From contig JAQUPZ010000007.1 of NCBI GenBank assembly GCA_028716365.1, forward strand, positions 1 through 64,000: DNA of 64,000 nt, written 5' to 3'. Of this stretch, positions 53,688 through 61,899 are shown piece after piece (within the stretch, counting starts at the first letter, position 1; each line of letters begins with the position of its first letter). Source of the DNA: Kiritimatiellia bacterium. GTDB lineage: Bacteria; Verrucomicrobiota; Kiritimatiellia; UBA8416; YA12-FULL-48-11. The notes under the pieces are model-generated. The model ran no database searches and was not told the DNA's origin. It saw only the letters and a list, made by a program, of their open reading frames with translations. The translations under genes and the position numbers were made by a program.

Positions 53688-54581
53688 ATGAATATATTTG
53701 CCATGGGTTGGAGTAATGAAAAAGATGGTCCCGGCTGGCGTCTGATGTTTTATCTTAAGGGATGCAACTTCCATTGCCGGTGGTGTGCCAATCCCGAGGG
53801 ACTTTCACGTGAACCGCAAATGATGTTTTATGCTCATCGCAGTCAGTTTGCCGAACAAGCTTGTCCATATGATGCTATTTATTTAAGCGCAGGTATTCAC
53901 AATATCAGGCGTGAAAAGTGCAACCAATGTTCAGACCGACCATGTTTAAGGGTATGGCATCATCCGGCATTCGATTACGTGGGGCAGAATCTACCTGTTG
54001 AACGAATCATCGATCAGGCCCGACATTATAAGGATATATTCGGTGACAAAGGTGGTGTAACCTTTGGGGGTGGTGAAGCTACCTTTCAGATGGATGAATT
54101 ACTAGAGGCATTGAAAGGTTTAAAAGATTCCGGAATTCATACAACTATTGAAACCAATGCCAGTTCCCCGAAATTTGACAGTTTATTTGGTTTGACGGAC
54201 TTATTGATATGCGACTTGAAATGCATTTCTGCACACTCGCATAAAGAGTTTACCGGGTCGGACAATAAACTTGTGCTGGATAATTTACGGCAAGCAGCCC
54301 AAAAACAGTTAAAGCTAATTATCCGCATTGCACTGATTCATGGGTTCAACAACAATGACCAGGAAATGGCGGCAATGACTGATTTTCTGGCAGAATTGCG
54401 TCGATATCGGAGAGATCTACAGGTGGATATATTACGGCAACACCATCTTGGCGAACCCAAATACATTGCATTGGGGATACCTTATCCTTTGGCAAATACT
54501 CCGCTTCCGACGCAAGGGGACGTGCAGAACCTGATAGACAGATTAAAGGTTGTGGGTATTGATGCCAATAGAGCTTCGTAG
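53688..54581 (+). CDS. radical SAM glycyl-radical enzyme activase
   Basis: A 297-residue activating enzyme. The radical SAM cluster motif is CNFHCRWC (Cys26, Cys30, Cys33; CxxxCxxC), followed by the GGGEA-type SAM motif in GVTFGGGEATFQ. Between them is a shortened ferredoxin-like insert with only four cysteines in the order C-x18-C-x2-C-x4-C (ACPYDAIY and KCNQCSDRPC), enough for one extra 4Fe-4S cluster instead of the usual two. I chose ATG 53688 over a TTG three bases earlier. The enzyme installs the glycyl radical on the GRE encoded 21 bp downstream. Its reduced insert suggests a distinct subfamily. Confidence 0.88.
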   Translation: MNIFAMGWSNEKDGPGWRLMFYLKGCNFHCRWCANPEGLSREPQMMFYAHRSQFAEQACPYDAIYLSAGIHNIRREKCNQCSDRPCLRVWHHPAFDYVGQNLPVERIIDQARHYKDIFGDKGGVTFGGGEATFQMDELLEALKGLKDSGIHTTIETNASSPKFDSLFGLTDLLICDLKCISAHSHKEFTGSDNKLVLDNLRQAAQKQLKLIIRIALIHGFNNNDQEMAAMTDFLAELRRYRRDLQVDILRQHHLGEPKYIALGIPYPLANTPLPTQGDVQNLIDRLKVVGIDANRAS

Positions 54582-54602
54582 TAGTATTGAGGAAAAGTTT
54601 TT

Positions 54603-56993
54603 ATGAACGAAAAAATACAATCCAAGACAGAACTTTTTCGATCGGGTGTGGAAAAAGTCAGGACTGCCAAGCGCGCCCAGGAATGTATGGATGAATGGTT
54701 CGAAGTTCAGGCCATCAAGATGGAACAGCGTGAGGCGATGCTCGCTGAAGGTCTCTCTCCGGATTCTGCTGAGGGGCAGGCTGAATTACTGTGTAGAATA
54801 GTGCGGCTTATGCCTTTGTCGATTTTTGGCGGCAGTGTTCTGGCTGGAACACAGGACGGGGCATTCTCGGCCTCTTACGCTTTGATCAACCCATCTTTTA
54901 AAGTTGAAGAATTTGCCGGTTACTGTGATCCAACGGCCATTTATAACGACATAAAGCCGGATCCCGGAAAGGGAATTACAAGTGAAAGAATAGCAACTGT
55001 TCGACAATACTGGGCAGGCACCAGATATGTTCAACAACTGCAGAAAATATACGCAAGTACTGAAGACGAGACTAAGGAGGTCATCTATTTCGCGGAACCT
55101 GTTACCGGTCATACGATCCCAGGCATGCGCCCGTATTTGAAATGCGGTGTCAAAGCCATGCAGAAAAAGGCAAGGGAATTAAAGACTGGATATGGCAACG
55201 CAATGGCCATCGCCCTGGAAGCGGTAATTATTTTGGCGCAGCGTTATATGGATCTGGCAAAAGTCATGGCGGAAAAAACCGTGGATGATGACGAGAAACA
55301 AAGGCTTTTGTTGATTGCCGGTAATCTTGAAAATGTTCCTGAACAGGGCGCTTGTACCTTGCATGAAGCTGTTCAATCTTTTGTACTTCTGTGGCAGGTT
55401 ATGGCACTGGAACAAGCGCCCAATCCTTATGCGTTTTCAGCGGGGAATCTCGATCGCATTTTTTCGCCATATTACGATCCCAAAAAGATTTCCAGACAGG
55501 AAGCGGTTGAACTGATCCGGCATCTTCTTTGTTTTTTTCAGGTGGGCAGTCGTTGTTGGGCCATTTCCCAGAACATTATTGTCGGAGGGAAGAATGAGTG
55601 CGATGAAGACATGGTTGACGAGATGAGTTACATTGTCCTCGATGCTTTCTTTGCCACCAACGACCCTCAACCTGCGCTGTCGGTAAAAGTACATAAAGGC
55701 ACGGACGAAACATTTTACAAGGCGATGGGACGGTTCTTCTTTACCTCCGGCCATTCCACTCCTTCACTTTTTAATGATGATGTAATGTTTGAGATGTTGA
55801 AGGCTAATGGAATTGCACTGCAAGACTTACCGGATTATTCAATCGCCGGTTGCCAGGAACCTTTGGTTATGGGTAAGTCATCCCTCAATACCACCAATAC
55901 TTGGTTGAATCTCGGAAAAATTATGGAGCTGGTCTGTAATGACGGCATATCCATGATCACGAACAGGAAAATTGCTCCTTCATGGCGTGAGCTGGGTTAT
56001 TCTGGCGATGAAAAAACAATCTATGCAGATTTGGAAGATGTATTTTTCAAATTGCTTGATTATGTATTACGGAAAATGCAGACGGCAGGTAATGCATTGA
56101 CCGAGTTGCTTGGACAGGAAAAGCCAGTGCCTTTCACTTCTGCATTGATGGATAGCCTTTATACGGGATGCGATATGCGCGATCCCAAAAAAGCGGGAAC
56201 GCGTTATAACGCCAGCGGTTGCCTGATTCATGGGCTTGCAGTGGTTACTGATTCTTTGTACGCCATGAAATGTGCACTGGATTCCGGGAAATGGCAGGCG
56301 GGGCAGATTCGTCAGGCACTACAGGGGAATTTCCAGGGCTATGAATCGTTACAACAGTTTTTGGTTTATCAGGACAAATTCGGCAGTAACCACGATGAAG
56401 TTGATGCGATCGCTGTACGTATTGCCGAAAAAGTCAGCCAACGGGTCAGTCAGCTAGCCAACCCGGTGGGAAGTCCTTACCTTGCAGATTTTTCAACTCC
56501 CAGCACTCATCTTTTATACGGCTATTGGGTTGGAGCTACTCCGGATGGACGAAAAGCAAGAACAATGCTGAACTATGGTGTTGATCCACGTGCGGCGACC
56601 ACTTCTGCGCATTTACCTGATCGATTCCTTTCAAACTGGAAACTACCTTTTATGAAAATGACAGGTGGCTATGCTTCACACATTGGGATTTCTCCTGATC
56701 TGGCCAGGAATGTTTCAGGGCTTGAAGCCAAAGGACTCTGGATGCGGGATAATATCATCAAGCCGCTGTTTCGCCTTGGAGACAAGATACGGCAGGCGCC
56801 TTATTATGTATATTTCAACATTGATTCGGCCATCCATCTGCGCAAAGTTTTGAAAGATCCAAAGAAATATGCTCCTAGCGGAATTTACATCATGCGTATT
56901 CATGGCACTTTCGTGAACTTCCTCGATCTTTCACCGGCGATTCAAGAAGATATTATAACCCGCCTCGAAGCAGGTATCGCACTGGCGTCGTAA
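54603..56993 (+). CDS. divergent glycyl radical enzyme (PFL-like family)
   Basis: A 796-residue glycyl radical enzyme. The thiyl-radical cysteine and its acid/base partner are visible as AGCQEPLVMG (Cys417, Glu419), the single-Cys GC-x-E arrangement of dehydratase/decarboxylase-type GREs; the Cys-Cys pair of pyruvate formate-lyase is absent. LFNDDVMFEMLKANG, NTTNTWLNLGKIMEL and GATPDGRKARTMLNYG match the family fold. The C-terminal radical loop is RIHGTFVNFLDLSPAIQEDI, with Gly768; the standard RVSGYSA is changed to RIHGTFV. The segment after the ATPDGRKA motif also departs from known classes. It is oxygen sensitive by family logic, so it acts in an anaerobic cytoplasm. The substrate is unknown. 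Confidence 0.85.
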   Translation: MNEKIQSKTELFRSGVEKVRTAKRAQECMDEWFEVQAIKMEQREAMLAEGLSPDSAEGQAELLCRIVRLMPLSIFGGSVLAGTQDGAFSASYALINPSFKVEEFAGYCDPTAIYNDIKPDPGKGITSERIATVRQYWAGTRYVQQLQKIYASTEDETKEVIYFAEPVTGHTIPGMRPYLKCGVKAMQKKARELKTGYGNAMAIALEAVIILAQRYMDLAKVMAEKTVDDDEKQRLLLIAGNLENVPEQGACTLHEAVQSFVLLWQVMALEQAPNPYAFSAGNLDRIFSPYYDPKKISRQEAVELIRHLLCFFQVGSRCWAISQNIIVGGKNECDEDMVDEMSYIVLDAFFATNDPQPALSVKVHKGTDETFYKAMGRFFFTSGHSTPSLFNDDVMFEMLKANGIALQDLPDYSIAGCQEPLVMGKSSLNTTNTWLNLGKIMELVCNDGISMITNRKIAPSWRELGYSGDEKTIYADLEDVFFKLLDYVLRKMQTAGNALTELLGQEKPVPFTSALMDSLYTGCDMRDPKKAGTRYNASGCLIHGLAVVTDSLYAMKCALDSGKWQAGQIRQALQGNFQGYESLQQFLVYQDKFGSNHDEVDAIAVRIAEKVSQRVSQLANPVGSPYLADFSTPSTHLLYGYWVGATPDGRKARTMLNYGVDPRAATTSAHLPDRFLSNWKLPFMKMTGGYASHIGISPDLARNVSGLEAKGLWMRDNIIKPLFRLGDKIRQAPYYVYFNIDSAIHLRKVLKDPKKYAPSGIYIMRIHGTFVNFLDLSPAIQEDIITRLEAGIALAS

Positions 56994-57072
56994 CGGTAAT
57001 GTCAAAAGAAAGACCGTGGAGGATTTATTGAAGAGTCGCTTTTAAAAACGTGAAAATTATACATGGAGAAAA

Positions 57073-58500
57073 ATGAGTAATATGGAAAACAGAACAAGGT
57101 ATCTTGCTTCAGATATCCCGGCCCGATTTAAAAGGCCTGTTGTTAAACTTCAGCCTGTCATGTCCAAGGAGGGAGAACCAAATATTGATCTCGGCAAACT
57201 GAGCAAACTTCTTAATGGAATTGGCGAGATTGCAGAACCTGTTATTGTCAAAACATCTGCCTCATGGAGCAGGGCAATCAAGGGAATCGGCAGGGACGTT
57301 GATGCCATACTTCCTGTGAGTATAACTGCATATCCGACAGACTTGTGGAATGCTTATCCAATGCCTCTGAGAAACAGGGGGCTTCCTCTGGTTTTCTGGC
57401 CTATTATCAAGTATGATGAACCCGACTTCTGGCGGTGGGCAACAACTGATTTTCTCCGTGCAGTAGGTGTGGATGTGCATCTTGTACAAAGTAACAGGCA
57501 TGGACTTGCCCTCGTTAGGGCACTCGGAATGAAGCGTTTCCTGAAGGGATCAAAAATCGTTGTGTTTGGTGAACAGAATTTCCCGTGGAATGCTCCGGCG
57601 GCGGGTCATCTTGTTACGAAGACACTGGGAACGAAAATAGTCGTAAGGCCTCTATCCGATATCAAGAACGGATATAAAAAAATAAATGACAAAGAAATTG
57701 ATAAAATATGGAATGAACGGCGGAAGAGGTATCTAGTTACAAAAGATATTGATCCCGACGCTTTAAAACAAGCTGTACGAACATATTTGGTCATCAAGAA
57801 AATTCTTGAGGACGAAGAAGCGCTCGGCTTCGGGGTTAATTGTTTTGGCGATCTTATTATTAAAGGCGGCAGAGATGTTCCCTGTCTTGCGCAGACGCTT
57901 TTGCGTGAGGATGGTTACATTGCATCGTGTGATGGCGATTACCTTGCGATGATGTCAATGGTACTTACGACGTTTTTCCTCGATAAGACGTGTATGATGT
58001 CAAACATGTATCCAGTTTTGTATAAGGGGGCATTGAGCGATCATTTTGGCGATCCATTGTCGCCGGATGGAAAATACCCGGGAGAAACTTGGAATAATCT
58101 GGCAAGGCTCGCTCATTGTGGATTTGCCGGTATTGTGTCGCCGGAAATGACTCCAGAAGGTAAAACAGCGCTTCACGACTGGGGCGGAACATATGAGATC
58201 AAGAGAGATGGGCGTGGATGCGGATTGGATGGTAATCTTGCCGCCGGTGAAAAAGCGACAATGCTTGAGTTAAAATTTGATGGTAAGACTTTTCTTGTCG
58301 GCTCAGCGGAAGTGTGTGAAACCACGCGACACAAAGGCATGCCGCATTGCGAATCGTCGGTACTCATTGAATTCAAGGATCTTAAAGGTTATGTGAAGGA
58401 TATATCACGTGAGCATACAGTTCTTGTGTATGGCGATCATGTTATTGAGTTTGAGGTACTAGCGCGTGTTCTGGGACTTGAATGCAAGGTGTTTGCATGA
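57073..58500 (+). CDS. L-fucose/L-arabinose isomerase-like protein
   Basis: A 475-residue cytoplasmic protein. The N-terminal part (about 20-180) consists of alternating strands and helices with LPLVFWPIIKYDEPDFWRWA, and KGSKIVVFGEQNFPWNA looks like the second Rossmann-like domain of ketol isomerases. DGDYLAMMSMVLTTFFLDKT and MYPVLYKG precede a C-terminal beta domain (residues about 390-475). The layout matches the fucose isomerase / arabinose isomerase-like superfamily, but it is distant from FucI (about 590 residues) and AraA (about 500), and I cannot confirm the Mn-binding triad. Its stop codon overlaps the start of the FGGY kinase (ATGA), a classic isomerase-kinase pair. Confidence 0.65.
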   Translation: MSNMENRTRYLASDIPARFKRPVVKLQPVMSKEGEPNIDLGKLSKLLNGIGEIAEPVIVKTSASWSRAIKGIGRDVDAILPVSITAYPTDLWNAYPMPLRNRGLPLVFWPIIKYDEPDFWRWATTDFLRAVGVDVHLVQSNRHGLALVRALGMKRFLKGSKIVVFGEQNFPWNAPAAGHLVTKTLGTKIVVRPLSDIKNGYKKINDKEIDKIWNERRKRYLVTKDIDPDALKQAVRTYLVIKKILEDEEALGFGVNCFGDLIIKGGRDVPCLAQTLLREDGYIASCDGDYLAMMSMVLTTFFLDKTCMMSNMYPVLYKGALSDHFGDPLSPDGKYPGETWNNLARLAHCGFAGIVSPEMTPEGKTALHDWGGTYEIKRDGRGCGLDGNLAAGEKATMLELKFDGKTFLVGSAEVCETTRHKGMPHCESSVLIEFKDLKGYVKDISREHTVLVYGDHVIEFEVLARVLGLECKVFA

Positions 58501-59840
58501 AAAAACCGCTTGTCCTTGGTATAGACATTGGTACTGGTAAGACTGCTGTTGCAGTACTGAAAGCGCATGGCGACTTTCAAGTATTGTACACGGGTTCGTG
58601 TAAACATAATGCCGATATCAAATGTCGATCAGGAAGGTCCGAACAGGATGTTAATCAATTGAGGAAAACTGCAGTTGCTCTTGTCCGAAGAGTCCCTAAA
58701 GACCTGCGTAATGATATTGTCGCGATTGGTCTGACCGGGCAGATGCATGGTGTGCTCCTTCTTGACAGTGATGGATATCCCGTTTCTCCTCTTGTAACGT
58801 GGCAGGACCGCAGGTGCCTCGAGAACGCCGGGTTTCTCCCTCAACTTGAAGCAAAAACCGGCCGTAAACTCTATAGTGGGTATGGGTGCGCAACCCTGGC
58901 TTGGCTTGCGTTACATGACGGAATTCCACACAGAGCTTCAAGTGCTGCAACCATTCATGATTATATTGGTGCGTGGCTATGCGGAATCATAACTCCTGTA
59001 ACAGATCCAACTGATGCGGCAAGCTGGGGATTGTTTGATATAAAGTTGTCCGCATGGAATACAAAAAGTCTGAAGAGGACGGGGATTCCAATCAAGCTTT
59101 TACCTCAAATTGTTCCTTCTAGCAGTGAAATAGGCCTTGTCTCTTCGGAAGTTGGTCGTATGCTTGGAATACACGCTGGTATTCCTGTTACGGTCGCAAT
59201 AGGAGACAATCAGGCTTCTCTTGTTGCCACTCTTACCGACCCTGAGTCGGAGCTTGCCCTTACTCTCGGGACAGGTGGCCAACTTACGGCGGTAATCGAG
59301 AAAGGCCGTTCAGCAGATCCCGGTGTTACGTCAGAAATCAGACCTTTTACCGGCGGGAGAGTCATGATCGTCGCTGCATCACTCGCAGGGGGCTCGGCAT
59401 GGGCATGGCTTGCGCAAACTGCTGCTTCGTGGGCAGAAAATGTGACAGGGAAGGAAGTTTCTCTCGAATCAGTGTACAACATGATGAACAAACTTGGTGC
59501 CAAGGCTGAAAATTCAGGACTTGTTATAAAGCCGTCGTTTTTGGGTGAACGTTTTGATGAATCGCTCAGAGGTACAATAAGCGGCATAAGCATGGATAAT
59601 TTTTCCCTCGGAGCAGCGGCGAACAGTCTTGCACAGGGAATGATACAGAACCTTGTTTCAATGCTTCCCGTAACAGTGTTAAAGGGCCGGAGACGGGTGG
59701 TTGGTAGTGGTAACGCATTACGGCATAACCCTCTTCTCGGGCGAATGGTTCGGGAAGTTTTGGGGTTGCCGCTTGTTCTGCCGGATATGAGTGAAGAAGC
59801 CGCCTGCGGCGCAGCTTTAAATACAATATCTATTCTTTGA
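58497..59840 (+). CDS. FGGY family carbohydrate kinase
   Basis: A 447-residue kinase of the FGGY/ASKHA fold. It begins LVLGIDIGTGKTAVAVL (phosphate-1 loop), has TGQMHGVLLLDSDGYPVSPL and VTWQDRR as in xylulokinase and sedoheptulokinase, and the catalytic Asp in IGDNQASLVATL. LTLGTGGQLTAV and RRRVVGSGNALRHNPLLGRM follow. I chose ATG 58497, which overlaps the stop of the isomerase-like gene by four bases. A pentulose or heptulose is the likely substrate from the MHG motif, but the family assignment cannot fix it. It ends the four-gene GRE cluster. Confidence 0.88.
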   Translation: MKKPLVLGIDIGTGKTAVAVLKAHGDFQVLYTGSCKHNADIKCRSGRSEQDVNQLRKTAVALVRRVPKDLRNDIVAIGLTGQMHGVLLLDSDGYPVSPLVTWQDRRCLENAGFLPQLEAKTGRKLYSGYGCATLAWLALHDGIPHRASSAATIHDYIGAWLCGIITPVTDPTDAASWGLFDIKLSAWNTKSLKRTGIPIKLLPQIVPSSSEIGLVSSEVGRMLGIHAGIPVTVAIGDNQASLVATLTDPESELALTLGTGGQLTAVIEKGRSADPGVTSEIRPFTGGRVMIVAASLAGGSAWAWLAQTAASWAENVTGKEVSLESVYNMMNKLGAKAENSGLVIKPSFLGERFDESLRGTISGISMDNFSLGAAANSLAQGMIQNLVSMLPVTVLKGRRRVVGSGNALRHNPLLGRMVREVLGLPLVLPDMSEEAACGAALNTISIL

Positions 59841-59893
59841 CGTTCGCTCCAGATTGTTTTTCAAGTTGTGAAAAAAGACCAAATATCCTTGTC

Positions 59894-59920
59894 TTGACAT
59901 GATTCATACGGTGTGATAAT
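59894..59920 (+). promoter_or_regulatory. strong sigma-70 promoter of ispE giving a near-leaderless mRNA
   Basis: A perfect TTGACA at 59894-59899, a 15-bp spacer, and GATAAT at 59915-59920 preceded by TG (extended -10). The expected start site, about 59927, lies only 4 bases before the ATG at 59931. A 7-bp A/T-rich inverted repeat lies just upstream (59857-59875). Confidence 0.6.
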
Positions 59921-59930
59921 TCCGCGCGCC

Positions 59931-60887
59931 ATGTCCCAAAATGGCGCCAACAGTCTTGTCGTAAGGACGCCGGCCAAAATCAACCTGTACCTTGGTGTAC
60001 TTGGCAGGCGGGACAACGGTTATCATGATATTGAAAGTGTTCTGGTACCGGTTTCTCTTTTTGACACGATTGTAATGGAGAAGGCTAGTGATTCGATTGA
60101 AATGGTTCTTGAAGAAACGTCCAGTGTTTCGACTGATACCATAAGAGGTACTCACTTTGCCGATAATTTGGCGGTAAAGGCTGCCCGTATGCTTAAGGCT
60201 GAAACAGGGTATCTTGGCGGAGTACGTATCAGGCTGGAAAAAAACATTCCAATCGGGGGCGGACTTGGTGGCGGTAGTGCGGATGCGGCAGGTGTTTTGA
60301 TAGGGCTGAATGAGCTTTGGAACACGGGGCTTTCGAGGGATAAACTCATTGAAATGGGCGGCAGGCTGGGGTGTGACATACCGGCATTGGTTTATGGTGG
60401 ACCGGTTTTGATGCAGGGGCTCGGCGAAAAAGTGTCAGGACTTTCCATGTCCAACGGAGAGAAGGGATTAAGGTGGCTGGTACTTGTGAACCCTGGTTTT
60501 GGGGTGTCTACCGGAGATATCTATTCGAGATACAGCTTATCCTTGACTTCTGTCCAAATTCCTATTACACACACAATTTCTGCGCTGAAAGAAGGAGATG
60601 TGAACCTGGCTGTAAAGGGCCTGTTCAATGCTCTGCAGGATACGGTATTCATCAAGTATCCGTTGATTGAAATTATTGCAGAGAATCTCAGAAAGGCTAA
60701 AGCTTCAGGGGTTTTATTGTCGGGTAGCGGGGCATCTGTATTTGGGGTGGCGCATGATGAGAAACATGCCAACGAGATAAGTGAACGTGTCCGGCAGTTA
60801 ATGGACTGTCCTGTTTGGAGTAGAGTTGTGAAAATATTGCCCGATGGTGTAATGGTAGCACACGGCCCTTTGGAGGCCAGAGTCTAG
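59931..60887 (+). CDS. ispE: 4-diphosphocytidyl-2-C-methyl-D-erythritol kinase
   Basis: A 318-residue GHMP kinase of the MEP isoprenoid pathway, acting on CDP-methylerythritol. It shows TPAKINLYLGVLGRRDNGYH at the start, the phosphate-binding loop IGGGLGGGSADAAGVLIGLN, and LLSGSGASVFGVA in the third GHMP motif. I chose ATG 59931 because the in-frame GTG at 59913 lies within the promoter. The last 17 residues (end PDGVMVAHGPLEARV) are encoded by the 5' part of the tRNA-Gln gene, and the stop codon TAG falls in the tRNA T-stem. The C-terminus of the family is variable, so the extension is tolerable. It supplies precursors for the quinone and polyprenyl enzymes. Confidence 0.93.
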   Translation: MSQNGANSLVVRTPAKINLYLGVLGRRDNGYHDIESVLVPVSLFDTIVMEKASDSIEMVLEETSSVSTDTIRGTHFADNLAVKAARMLKAETGYLGGVRIRLEKNIPIGGGLGGGSADAAGVLIGLNELWNTGLSRDKLIEMGGRLGCDIPALVYGGPVLMQGLGEKVSGLSMSNGEKGLRWLVLVNPGFGVSTGDIYSRYSLSLTSVQIPITHTISALKEGDVNLAVKGLFNALQDTVFIKYPLIEIIAENLRKAKASGVLLSGSGASVFGVAHDEKHANEISERVRQLMDCPVWSRVVKILPDGVMVAHGPLEARV

Positions 60888-60911
60888 GTTCAAGTCCTAG
60901 TCGGGCAACCA
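60838..60911 (+). tRNA. tRNA-Gln (anticodon UUG)
   Basis: A 74-base cloverleaf can be drawn. Acceptor stem TGCCCGA/TCGGGCA is perfect, with discriminator A and an encoded CCA. D-stem GTGT/GCAC with loop AATGGTA. Anticodon stem CGGCC/GGCCA (one C-A mismatch at the outer pair) with loop CTTTGGA, anticodon TTG. Variable loop GAGT; T-stem CTAGG/CCTAG perfect with loop TTCAAGT. U1-A72 is typical of tRNA-Gln. The first 50 bases overlap the 3' end of ispE on the same strand. Confidence 0.93.
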
Positions 60912-60956
60912 GTGCCGACAGGACTTATAAGGTTTTTTGTATTCGAAAGTAATAAA

Positions 60957-61883
60957 ATGAGGATATTTACAGGCAGTGCGAATCCGGAGCTTGCTGGCAA
61001 GATCGCGGTTTTTTTAAAGATGTCACTAGGACAGGTTGACATTACCCGTTTTCCTGACGGCGAGGTTCACGTCAAGTATCTCGAGAATGTCCGCGGCAAG
61101 GATATTTTTATTGTTCAGCCGATTTGCTATCCGCCGAATGAGACGTTGATGGAGCTCCTCATAATGATTGATGCTGCGAAGCGGGCGTCGGCGGCAAGGA
61201 TTACTGCCGTACTGCCGTTTTACGGTTATGCACGTCAGGACAGGAAAGACCAGCCGCGTGTTCCGATAACGGCCAAGCTCGTCGCCAATCTGCTGGTGGC
61301 CGCAGGGGCGAACAGGATACTGGGAATGGATTTCCATGCCCAGCAGATACAAGGTTTTTTTGATATTCCGGTGGATCATCTGTATGCGATGCCTGTCATG
61401 GTGAAATATCTGCAGGGGAAGAAATTGAAAAACCCCGTGGTAGTATCACCGGATTCCGGCGGGGTTAAGATGGCAATTGCATATGCACAAATGTTAAATG
61501 CCGGGATTGCGCTGGGCGCGAAATATCGCAAGGGGGCGCACGATGTCGAGGCAATGAATGTTGTAGGTGAAGTAGAGGGTTGCACAGCCATAATGGTTGA
61601 CGACTTGACGTCTACAGCAAGGACGTTGTGTGAAGCTTCCAAGCTTATTAAGAAGCACGGTGCTGGAGAGATATATGCAGCGGTATCTCACGTGATGCTC
61701 GGCCCGGATGCCATAAAGCGTCTTGAAGATTCATCTATAAAGGAGTTGATTGTTACGGACAGTATACCGCTGAAATATGAAGGAAAGTTTCCAATAACCG
61801 TTCTCACTGTGGCAGAGTTGCTCGGTGAGGCAATAATCAGGATTCACGAGAACCGGTCGGTTACCTCGTTGTTTAAGCTATAA
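60957..61883 (+). CDS. prs: ribose-phosphate pyrophosphokinase
   Basis: A 308-residue PRPP synthetase. Features: RFPDGEVHVKYLENVRGKDI, RQDRKDQPRVPITAKLVANL (ATP/ribose-phosphate site), DFHAQQIQGFFDIPVDHL and the PRPP loop IMVDDLTSTARTLCEASKLI. The PRPP loop differs from the canonical DDMIDTGGT: the second acidic residue is Ser, and the Gly-Gly pair is Ala-Arg. The ATG at 60957 was chosen by homology, as the frame is open from just after the tRNA, and only a weak GAAAG precedes it. It makes PRPP for nucleotide, His and Trp synthesis. It is followed 16 bp later by rplY. Confidence 0.95.
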   Translation: MRIFTGSANPELAGKIAVFLKMSLGQVDITRFPDGEVHVKYLENVRGKDIFIVQPICYPPNETLMELLIMIDAAKRASAARITAVLPFYGYARQDRKDQPRVPITAKLVANLLVAAGANRILGMDFHAQQIQGFFDIPVDHLYAMPVMVKYLQGKKLKNPVVVSPDSGGVKMAIAYAQMLNAGIALGAKYRKGAHDVEAMNVVGEVEGCTAIMVDDLTSTARTLCEASKLIKKHGAGEIYAAVSHVMLGPDAIKRLEDSSIKELIVTDSIPLKYEGKFPITVLTVAELLGEAIIRIHENRSVTSLFKL

Positions 61884-61899
61884 GTAGTCGGGAGAAGAC

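Noticed and set aside
54603..56993. Annotation of the GRE as pyruvate formate-lyase
   Set aside because: The PFL Cys-Cys pair is missing, the site is GC-x-E, and the radical loop is non-canonical.
59913..59915. GTG at 59913 as the ispE start
   Set aside because: It lies inside the extended -10 element of the ispE promoter and would precede the transcription start.
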